DNA of 64,000 bases. Origin: Neurospora intermedia. Lineage: Eukaryota > Ascomycota > Sordariomycetes > Sordariales > Sordariaceae. Shown one piece after another: positions 31,811-42,653 of this stretch. The stretch lies in the NCBI GenBank assembly GCA_037102815.1, contig BTPP01000001.1, positions 3,063,001 to 3,127,000 of the forward strand, written 5' to 3'. The notes beneath the pieces were generated by a model. That model ran no database searches. It had not been told where the DNA came from and saw only the letters and a program-made list of their open reading frames with translations. Positions within the stretch are counted from its first letter, which is position 1. Each line of letters opens with the position of its first letter. A program made the translations under genes and the position numbers.

Positions 31811-34800
31811 TTCTACATTCATATTAGAAAAATTCAAAAGACAAATGAAAGAAATATAAAGAAAAAAAAAAAAAAAAAATTTACGTAGAAGTATTAGAGT
31901 AAAAGCTTATATTTAAGGTTATTATACATTATACCTACGTAATTGTAAAACTCCTTAAATATTATATTATTAGTACTAATATTAAGGAATATACTCTTTA
32001 TAGTTAATAGTATTAGCTTATTTAAAAAATAAATGACCAAGTGCTCGAAGTATTTTTTAATAATACTATTTTTAACCCGTTTAATATTATCGAAGCTTAG
32101 AGGGTTAGAATTAACGTCCTAGCGATAGTTAACGATATAAAATTTATAATTATAGACTTTAATATAATTATTGTATATAATTGGCAAAAAATATAGCGGT
32201 TAATTCTCTTTAATAATCTTGCCGAATTTTGCCACTAACCCTTTAATAGTCGAACCGCCCTTCGTATATAATATAGGCTAATTAGGGGTATACGGCGCAC
32301 TAGAGCTAGAACCGCCGGGTAGTAGACGGGAAACGGCCGGGGTAATAGGAAGGAGGGGAGCGGATAATTACTAAGAATTTAGTTAGTCTTATTGGAAAAA
32401 GGTAAAAAAAATAAATTGATCTAAGTTTTACCTAAATATTAGCATTTTTAATAATTTGGCCGACCGCGCTAATATTGGAGCGGTTAGAGCGAGGAGGGCG
32501 GGCGGGATTATTATTCGAAAATATAGCGATAATATTATTATTATTAATATTAATATTATTATTATTATTATTCTTATTCTTAATAAAAATCAAAAAAAAA
32601 GGCGAGACTACGAAAATAATAACAACGATTACTTAATTTAATAATAAGAAAAGGAGAGAAAAAAGAAGAGGGAGAGGAAGAGGGAGAGGAGAGAGGAAGA
32701 AAGGAAGAAGAGGGGTAATAAAATCTAAAATTTATATACGTTAAAATCTAGCTTTATAACCCCGTATTTATTCGTTTAAATTCAAACTAAATAGGATAAA
32801 AGTAAAAGTAAACGGAGAATAGGAGAGAAATTGGAAGGTATACAAATACTTCTAGTAATATAGTCTAATATTATAATATTGTTTAATATTTTAAAGTTAC
32901 TTAGTTACCCGGTTAATATAAGTAGAAATTCTACCCACTATAAAATAAACGGAACTAAATCTTCCTATCTAATTAAGAATTAATAGGTAAAAATATTTTC
33001 ATCTTCAAACAATACAAAAATCTTTAAATTTTCTATTAATTAATTAATTCTTTACTACTACTCTATCCCATACTATTAACAACTTAATTCATTTAATCTC
33101 TCAATATATTGGCCCGTAATACTTTTTCAAATAAAAGGCAATGTATTACGCTCGGGGGCGCCGCTCGTAGGGATATACTCTCTATATAAGTCCGTAAAAT
33201 TAAAGCCGCTATAAAACAATTCCCTTTTAATATTATTACTACTAGTATACCGGATAATTCCCAAGCAGCTACTAATAAGATATATAATAACTTCGGTACT
33301 AGGATAGGTAATTACAACGACGATAACGACAATATAAATTAGAATTTTATAAATAGAATTAGCGAAACTCTTAATAAAGGTGATACGGATATTAAGGATA
33401 AAGGTTAGTAAAATTTATAATTATTTTTTTTCGGGAAAAAATAAAAAATAAAAAAATACTAACAATTTTTTAGGCCTTATAGACCTTAATAATATTCGTA
33501 ATAGCAATCTTTAGGATATTGTAATTACTACCGGTCGGACTACTCTCGGATTCGAAGAGGTAATTGGCGCTAATTTATACGAGGGTACTTATAAGCCTCT
33601 ACTAGAATCTATAGTATTTAACGAACCTTAGGAGGAAGTTATTCCACCCGAACTTATATTTAAATTAAAGGAAAATCCTATTAATATATCGGTCTTAATC
33701 CTAACTTATTAGAATAAGGAGATTGAAATTTCTAGGGTTGCGAAACTCCTAGCGATATATACCGATTTAACTAATATAAATTGTAAGAATTAAATATTAT
33801 TAAGGGAGATTTTATTCGAAATTAAGGGTAATAACAGATAAGTCCCGAACGTGATTTTAAAATTCCTAAAATAGGTCTCGATATTGAAAGATCGAATACG
33901 AAAGTGGATATTAATAATAAATATACGAGAGGCTAAGATTTTATTGAATATCCTTAAACTCCCTACTCTCCCTACCTTATTGAAGCTAATAGAACAATAT
34001 TAATTTAAAATAGTTAAATATATTTATAATACTAAAAGTATAGTTAATAATATATTGAAAAAAGTAATTAAAATTATAAGGGATAAGAAGTTATTTTCCT
34101 ATCCCAATATAAAAGTAGCCGCTAGCGAGCTAAAGAAGGCTAAGGAAGAATTTAAGAAAATCCAAAACCAATACAAAAATATTAATACATTTACCAAGAA
34201 CCTTCCTATTATTTAAACAAAACTTACGTTTTTCGACCTACTAATTATATTTAAAAATATTGCGGCTTCAAATATCGGGAAGAAGATTTACTTTAGACCC
34301 GGTTTTTTTATAGATAAACCCCGCGAGTTATATTACTTACGTTTATAACTATCGTCTATCCGTAGCACTTTAGGGAGGTATATATATATTATTAAAAATA
34401 GTAAGAAAAAAAATTGTATTTTTCCGTCTAATTGGATTTATTACTACTATATAAATTGTAGTTCTATTATTTACCCTCTTAAATACTATACTATTTTAGA
34501 TAATATTAATAAAATCTATAATATTTATATTAGTTAGGTATATAGCGTAGGGTATAATTATTAATCTAGTCTTTATATTATAAATAAGGAGCAGTTAGTA
34601 TTGTAAATCTAAAAAGTACTTCGATATAACGACGAACGGATCTATATAATTACCGCTAATATAGACCCTCCGCACTAGACTAAAGAATTAATTCTAATAT
34701 TCAATATTATATATATCCTAGAATATTATATATATTTATATATAGATACCGGTATATATATAGACCGTTATTTTAGCGAAAGTTATAAGGATCTAGGTTT

Positions 34801-35886
34801 TAAGCCAATAAAGACAGTGCCGGTTCAACCGTTCAAAAAGTACAACGAACCGATATTTTAGCCCTAAGGAGATAAGTAGTATATATACCGCTAAATAGTA
34901 TTAACCAATAGGAATATTACTCCTTTGTACTATAAGCATCCTTTACGGGCCGAATTCGAACTTACGATTTTCGGGCGCTAAACATTCGAATAAGAATAGG
35001 ATAATACCCGCCTAGGTATTTTATTAGTCTTCTTATTACTATACCTAGATTTTATTAATAATTTTAGTATTTTTTAAAATTTATACTATAATTTAATAGA
35101 CTATTATTTTACTCTTACTAGCCTCTCCGAAATAGAATACATTCGTCCTAATAGTATTTTCCTAATTGTATTTAGACTATATAGTTCCAATTTTAGTAAT
35201 ATTATTAAGGCCCTACGTATAATAGTGTATTTAGATAGTAGTATAATTGTAGAGATAAACGGCTGGAAAATTCGATTATATGTATATACCCTATATTATA
35301 TTGGGGATATACTTTAGTAAGCCGAAAATTCCGGTCTTAAGGGACTTCGTACGAAGAAATTCTATTAATGCTACTATATACCTAGCGCCCGCGGTAAGCG
35401 TATTACTATAGTTAATACTTAGTTTAACGTCGATACTATTTTATTAAGTTAATTCTATTTTTAATTAAAAGAAATATAATATAAAATATCCTTATTAAAA
35501 TATAAGACGTATATCGAAATATATAGTAAGTAATAGGGTATAGTGAGGCTTAACCCTCTATTAGCCTCCCTAAGTCCGGTATTGGATTTAGTATTGATAC
35601 GCCCTATTGATCCAACTTATTTGGAATTCAATAGGGTAGCCAATTTAATATATTACCTTTTCTAGGACGGGATTTTAACTAAGGTAATTCGAATAGAATA
35701 TTTTATAGAGCTTCGTACCTAACTATTTCTACCGGGAGCTAAACGTCTATAATCCCCTTATTATTATCTATAGAGTTACAAAATATCCTATTACGGGCTA
35801 TAGGTTATTATAACTCCGGTATTTTTATTAAACTAGTTAAAAAGGAGGTATATATAGAAAGTATTCTATAATAAGGTAAAGGTAGA

Positions 35887-35891
35887 AATAG
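35887..35891. repeat. Target-site duplication AATAG (left)
   Basis: Five bases directly before the left LTR, identical to those directly after the right LTR (42649-42653). Five base pairs is the usual Ty3/gypsy duplication length. Confidence 0.85.
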
Positions 35892-36092
35892 TGTAACAGG
35901 GACAGCACAGTTAACACGGGTACTGGTCGTATAACTTAATTAAGGTTCTATAAAGGAGGGAAAAGTCTATTTGAGATGCGGATCCACCGGCGCAAAGGTT
36001 TTTATTAAGGCTATACACTCTATACTATTATAATTAATAATAGTTCTAATTTAGAGACTAAAATCTATAACCCGGGCGCTAGCCCTATAATA
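35892..36092 (-). repeat. 3' LTR (left copy, 201 bp)
   Basis: Aligned base for base with 42448-42648. Its first ~100 bp retain many CpA/TpG sites (for example AACAGGGACAGCACAG), whereas its second half is mutated, the reverse of the other LTR. Confidence 0.9.
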
Positions 36093-36130
36093 TTACCCCC
36101 CTCCTCCCCCCTTCCTACCCCTCTCCTACC
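36093..36130 (-). other. Polypurine tract of the retrotransposon
   Basis: On the minus strand a run of G and A with few interruptions directly precedes the 3' LTR, the expected site of plus-strand priming. Confidence 0.7.
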
Positions 36131-37529
36131 TACCGTTATAATCGGTCTCTTATACGTTCGCAATTTTTATTTCAATTGTAAACTCATTTCTTATACTATT
36201 AACTAATATAATCGTACTTTCTATTTAGTATTATAATTATAATATTAAATATTAGAGAACAGTAAGTAATAATAGGTAGTAAGCTGCAATTTAAACGTAC
36301 GCGCCCTATCTAAACGTTTACACCTACCTAAATTCGTATATATAATCCCCCTCTCCTTTATTTTTTAAACTTTTCCCTCTTCTCTTCTTTTCTCTAACGG
36401 TAATTTAATCCCCTAAAGTAAATAATATTATCCCCTTCTCTATCTAATACCTATCTATTGCCTCCGACCCCCCTAATATTCTTAAATATTTTACTATATA
36501 CTATTTCCCCCTACCCCAACCTCCAGCCCCCTAATATCTACCGCCCCTCCTAACTCTTCATTTACCGGCCCTCCTTCTATTCGCCCTAATATTTCGCCCG
36601 CCGGCCCCTCTTCCTAACGCCTTTTACTCGCTAGCCCTCCCCCCTAACGTTTATCTCCCTTAACGCCCCCTCCTTAAACCCCCGCGTACTCTTCCCCTCC
36701 CACTGCTATTCCTACCCCCCGCCGTCCCGCTACTACTACCCCCTCTAATTTAAAAGTTATTAAGAAGTATTAGCGAAATATAAATTTTTTTTTTTTTTTT
36801 TTTTTATATTCCACTCTCCCCAAATTTCTACCCCGCCGTTATTTCATCGCTAACCCCTTTATTATAATCGGACTACAAAGAATCAACTATTTTTTATATT
36901 ATTTATATTAATATAGAGCGAACGTATTTTATAATACCCGGTTATACTATATACGTAAACTATTATAATAATAATAAATAATATAACCGGGTATCGCCCC
37001 TAATTATACGTATATTTACCGTTTAAGAGGCGGCAATAGGCCGCTCGGCTAAAATAATAGTAAAAAATAATTTAAATTACTATATAAATATTTAAAAGAA
37101 TACTATCGAATTATATAAAAAGGCCTTTATCGACCGGTATATTACTCCTACCCCTTTCTTTCCGTTTTTATTCCCTCTCCAAAATATTAATACTAATTTT
37201 TTTTCTTTTCAATTACAAATACCTTTATTATATAGAGGCGGCGTCCCCCCTACCCCCCTCCCCCCTATCGGCGGCAACCTCCCCTTAAGAATTATAGGCG
37301 TTATAAGCGAGTATAATAGTTCTATAAGTAAGAATAAATATATTAAAGGCTAGTAATAATTATAAATAGAAGAATTAAAAGAAGTAGTAAAACTCAATAT
37401 TAATATTATCCCTTTCCTTCTCCTTTGTAGCTAATATTATTATTTTTTATATTCTATAATAAAATATTCTACTAAACTATTATTAATAATAATTAAATTA
37501 TATTTAATTTCGAAATAATTTAATACTAT

Positions 37530-37660
37530 AGCGTTAATTACTATTTATAAGGGTTCTTAAGTTTATTCTACCTATCCTACCCACTTTACTAACGCTTCTC
37601 TACGCCCTTTCTTTATTTAATAGTATAGGATCTCCTTTATAAAATACTCTTTCTCGCTAT
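37530..37660 (-). pseudogene. Chromodomain remnant at end of pol
   Basis: The minus-strand translation reads EYFIKEILYY, stop, IKKGRREALVKWVG, stop, VE, stop, T, stop, EPL. This is the chromodomain pattern EYxVExIL...LVKWxGYxxxxTWEPL, with stops at the Trp/Gln positions expected from RIP. Chromodomains at the integrase C-terminus steer chromoviruses to methylated histone H3. Confidence 0.7.
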
Positions 37661-39929
37661 TAATTATAATAATTAGGGGTTAAGGATTAATAATGATTTA
37701 TCCTAGTAGAGGATTATTTCGAATATATTATAGGAGATTTATATAGAATTTATTAAAAACCCCTATAGTAAAGTCGGTAAATTTTACTATATATAGGTTA
37801 AATACTTTTAAAACCGTATATTTAGTATATATTTAATTTAACTTCTTTTTAGGACGTTCGGTTTAGAAGTTCTTAAAATTTAGCTAAACTTTATCCCCTT
37901 CTTTAAATACTTCGGCCGGTTATCTCTTACAATTTATAAAGCGTTTTTAATCCTATACTAAAACGGTTATTATCGTTTAATAAAGATTTGTAATTTATTA
38001 TAATTGTATAATAAAACCTTTAATTCTCTTCTAAAGGTCTATAGGTTCGATTCCTACAGGTTAGATAACGACTACTATAAGGGACTATAAATAATAATTA
38101 TAGGTAGCGAAGAACAAAAATATTCCGATTGTAGTACTTACTTTATTATTAATTACTAACTATATAGTAGGGTACTAATAATTTTAGTTATTCTATATAT
38201 AATTTACAAAGATTTTTAAAAATATTTATACCTTTTAATTTATACGTTCTAGTCCGCCGTTGGTCTAAAAGTAAAATACTATATTTAATTATTATTCTAC
38301 CCCGAGGAGGTTATAAAGGTATTTTTAAAAATTATTAATCTAATTAGGACCCCTATTACTAATAATAAATCTAAACTAACTATAGTAGCGTATAAAGTAT
38401 TATAAAAAAGTTTTAACGACCGCTCCTACTTTTATAGTAGGTATAAACTCTAAAATTATTATTTTATTAAACCGGTCTTTAATTATTAAGAGGTTTACGT
38501 AGCCTCCTAAGGATAGTAAATTAATAATAAAATCCATCTAAATATTTCTAAAAAACTAATCTAAAATTAGTAATAGTCTAAATAGTCCTCTCTTTTAATC
38601 TCTCTAATACTTTACTCTTCTATAAGTATTATAATTAGCTATAAACCGACGAATATAAATACCTATTAACGGCTAGTAAAAATCTCTATTAATAATATAG
38701 ATTGTACCTTCTCTCCCTAAGTAACTAAAGGTAATTAAATCGTATATCCCTTAAATAAGGCGCGTACGTAGAACATTTCTCTCCAAATCCTCTAATAATA
38801 TATAAAGGATAGTTACTTTAATAATAATTGGAGTACTAGGGATCTAAACGCGGCCTTTATAATACAACCTTCCTAAACCGTTAATTAAATATTCGCCTAA
38901 TTGTATTTTTAAACCTTAAATTATAATAAGTAAATTTTAATCGTTATTAGTAATAGTTTAGAGGACGTTCTAATAGATTGTATTTTATTAAGCTACCTTC
39001 TTGTAGAATTATTATAAATCTAAATTCTCAAATACTTTTATACCCTCTCCCGTAATTATAAAGGAGGCTACTATATAAATATAATTCTTAAAAACCTCTT
39101 AAGGGATTAGCTATATTTCCTTCGCCTCCGTATCTCCTTCGTTAGGTTTATCCTAATCCTACCGAAATAAAGTATTAAATATTATAATAAATTTACTTAA
39201 GTAGTACTAGATTTCGAAATTAAACTTCGAAAATAGTTTAACTTAATATATTTAGCGTTTAGACAACTTCTACTTCTCTATAAAATATTCGAAGTTTTAA
39301 TAGTTGGTTATAATAATAAATTTTTTATAATTTTTAAACTTTATTAACTATTCTTCTAAATACTAGATAATTACTAGTATCTCCTTATTATAAATAGAAT
39401 AATTACATTCGGTTAATGTAAATTTTTAAGAGTAATATATTATTGCGGTCTTCTTACTATCTTTCTCCTAAGTAAAGATACTACCTAACCTATAACCGTT
39501 ATAGTCCGCTTTTAAAAATATAGGTAAATCGGGATCCTATTATATAAGAATAGGAGCTTTAATAAATAACTTCTTTAATTTTCGAAATATAATATTATAC
39601 TTAATAATTTATTTAAAAGGGACCTCCTTCCTTATAAACGTTATTAACGGTCCTACTACTGTAAAAAAATCTTTAATAAATATATAATAATAATTTATAA
39701 AGCCTAAAAAACTCTTTACTCCCTTTTAAAATATCGGGGCTTCCTAATTTATAATCGCTTTAATCTTTTCGGAGTCCGTTTAAATACCTATACTTATAAC
39801 GACTATAAAACCGAGGTATTTTATATTCTTAATAGCGAATTTGTATTTTTTAGGGTCTAAATAGAGTCTAACTACCGTTAGCTATTCTATTACCTTACAA
39901 ACTTTCTCTAAATAATCTTTCTTCAACCC

Positions 39930-40454
39930 GGACGAAAAGATTAATATGTTATTTATATAAGTTAAAGCGAAATTGTTGAAGTAATTACTAAAAATACTAT
40001 TAATATACCGTTAAAAGGTCGTTAGAACTTTTAATAACCTAAAGGGTATTATAAATTATTTAAAAAGGCTGTATTATGTACGGAAGGCTATCTTCCCTTC
40101 CTTTCCTTCGGCTATACGGATTTTATAGAACGCCTATATTATATTTATTTTAATAAATTACTTTACTTTAATTATAATACGGAAAATCTTTTTAATTAAA
40201 GGTAGTAGGTAATAATTAACTTTTGTAATAATATTTAAAATTTAGTAATTATAATAAAATTATAACCCTCTACCGGACTTCCGAATAAAGAGGATTAATA
40301 TTACGGCTGAGGAATTACTAGTATAGATAAACCCCTTATTAAATAAGTCTCTAAGTATCTTCTTTAATATTAAGAGTTCGTTTCTTAATATACTATAGAA
40401 TAGTTCGTAGGGTAGTAGTATTTTTTTATTATATTCGTCCTTCTTTACTTCCAC
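39930..40454 (-). pseudogene. Reverse transcriptase remnant
   Basis: Minus-strand pieces: LPYELFYSILRNELLILKKI and LFNKGFIYTSNSSAVILILF (40262-40454), AFYKIRIAEGKEGKIAFRT (~40065-40130), SLFK..FIIPFGL (~40040-40065) and FALTYINNILIFSSGLKKDY (~39915-39970). They match Ty3/gypsy RT blocks. The catalytic YxDD is read as YINN at 39933-39959, destroying activity. Confidence 0.85.
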
Positions 40455-42447
40455 CCTATAATTAATACTAGGGTAATATAAATTAACTTTATTGGCCTCT
40501 GACTATTTTTATACGTAAAGTAAATCGTATATATTAATAGGAATCCTCTTCTTTAGTTCTTCGTCGGTAAGGTCGATTTTAGGCTTAAAAACTTTCTCTA
40601 CGTTTCGTAAATTAATAATAAATATTATTATTTCCGCTACTTCTCTACCGTTCTTTTTTTTAATCCGGTTTAATATAACTATAAAGGTAGTAGTTAAATA
40701 ATAAACGGCTTCTCTAATCTCTATCGTACGAAGGGAAGACCCTTTAGGCGTATATTTTAAATGTGGGATTTAATATCCGGCTATTCTATATTAGAGTCTA
40801 TATTTATATGGGACTGAATAGGCTTTTATTGCGGTTAATTACGGCTTTCCCAATATTATAGGGAATTTTAGCTTAGGAATTACGTAAGTATAAATAACCG
40901 ATTTATAATTGTAAATATTTATTTTAAAATAAACGATACTCTTAATTTCTATACTTTCTATTTTAGCGGAGGCGCTTCTAATTTATCTCCGGGGAATTGG
41001 AATTACTAAAATCTTTAACTTTTTAATTACTCTCTTACTAATCGTAGTATAGTATTAATAACCTTTATTAACGAGGGTATAGAATTAATTTTTATTATTA
41101 ATAGTAATAGGGATTTTAATAATATTTATTTCTATAGGATTTAGGAAGTTCGAAGCTCCTGCCTCCTTACTTAATACTCCTATCTACTCCTATACCCGGC
41201 TTTATATAGGAACTATTCTTTTCCCGACCCCTCTAAGGAAGAATTTTTAATATCTTTTAATAATAGATTAATATAAGATTTAATAATTCTAATACTAATT
41301 CTATTAAAACGTTAGGCCGGTTTATATATATAGCCGCTAATTATATATCCGCTAATACTATAATGCAAATAAAGTCCGGCTAAACGCCGCTTATTATATT
41401 CCTCTTAAAAGACCTATTTAATATACTTCGTATCCTTATTATAACTCTTATTCCTAATCTTAATAACGCTTATTATTATTAATATATCGCTATTAATATC
41501 CTTCGAAGGTAAATTTATAATTTATTCTCGTTGGGGGAAAGACTTCTAACGGTAATTAATAACCCCCTTATTACTTTTATTAAGCTTGTAGAAAGTTCGG
41601 CTCGCTTCGAACCTTTAAATAATATTTTTCAAATTTTCTATATATTGGTCGTAAGTTTTAAGTATACGGACCAAAATTAATTAATTATATAGAGCGTTAA
41701 ATATAGAAATATCTAACTAAACGAATTGGAATTCGTCCTCCTATATTAAATTTCCTACTTTTATAAAATTCTCCTTAAAGATTAGGAAGAAATTGGCGAA
41801 GCTCTAATTCTCGTATTAGTAAATAATTCGTAGGCGAATTAATACGAATTACTTTTTATTTTTATTACTAAAGATTAACTTTAAGTAATTAAATTAATTA
41901 ATAGGACGGTAGGAATTATTAGTATAATTGTAGTACTAGAAAGCTTCTACCTTAATTATTTTATCGCTAGGGAGTATGTTAAATAATATTAATTATTCCG
42001 ATCTATCGCTAGAGATCGTTCTAATTGTTTTCTCTTCTTCGTATATAAAGTGTAACTGCATAAGGAATAGGGAAAAGGTTAAGGTAGATCTATCCTACTT
42101 TAGCCACCGGATATTCTTATATTTAATATTAGGAGCGGTAATAGGGGCGGCTTCTAGGGTAATACTAATTATAATACTAAAGGTAGTAGTAATTATATAA
42201 ATAACTATTTAGGGGTTGTTCTATATTCCCTAGGTTATAAGCAGGGTGCTAATAGTAATTCTAATAGCGTCGGCGAACGCTGCACTCGTAAAGATACTTT
42301 TAATAAAATTGTCTCTCTTTCTTTATATTCGCTAGGCTTTAGCCTATTACATTGCTTTTTCTACGTTCGATATAGTGTATTATTGCCCTTACTACTATAG
42401 TTACGGTATATTTTAATTTATCGGTTTTATCGGTTAATAGAACCTAA

Positions 42448-42648
42448 TGTAATAGGGATAGTACGGTTAATACGGGTGCTAGTCGTATAGCTTGATTAAA
42501 GTTCTATAAAGGAGGGAAAAGTCTATTTAAAATACGGATCCACCGGCGCAGAGGTTTTCATCGGGGCTGCGCACTCTGCGCCACTGTGGCTAACGACAGC
42601 TCTAGTCCAAAGACTAGAGTCTATAACCCAGGCGCTAGCCCTATAACA
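42448..42648 (-). repeat. 5' LTR (right copy, 201 bp)
   Basis: Pairs with 35892-36092. Its outer ~110 bp are nearly free of RIP (TGCGCACTCTGCGCCACTGT and onward keep CpA and TpG), in contrast with the AT-rich DNA on both sides. Confidence 0.9.
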
Positions 42649-42653
42649 AATAG
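42649..42653. repeat. Target-site duplication AATAG (right)
   Basis: Identical to 35887-35891. Confidence 0.85.

Larger units (their letters stand above)
35892..42648 (-). mobile_element. Ty3/gypsy chromovirus-type LTR retrotransposon, RIP-inactivated
   Basis: A 6757-bp element bounded by two 201-bp LTRs and a 5-bp AATAG duplication. LTR ends are TGTAACAGGG / CCCTATAAYA, near-perfect inverted TG..CA termini. Next to the left LTR a purine-rich tract on the minus strand (36096-36130) fits a polypurine tract, so the left LTR is the 3' LTR and the element reads right to left. Reverse transcriptase motifs lie at 39.9-40.4 kb and a chromodomain at ~37.5-37.65 kb, the order RT..chromodomain being that of chromoviruses. 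A primer-binding site would start near 42446 (minus), where TAGGTTCT may be a mutated TGG start; weak. All frames carry many stops, so the copy cannot make its proteins. Confidence 0.88.

Noticed and set aside
32456-32641. Plus-strand 61-codon frame in the RIP island
   Set aside because: It is made of TTA/ATT microsatellite translating to poly-Ile/Asn; not a gene.
38025-38075. T-arm-like GGTTCGATTCC inside the retrotransposon
   Set aside because: No A-box or stems around it and it falls within the pol region on the opposite strand, so probably coincidence.
41976-42200. Plus-strand 74-codon frame in the RIP island
   Set aside because: It lies antisense inside the internal region of the chromovirus; chance opening.
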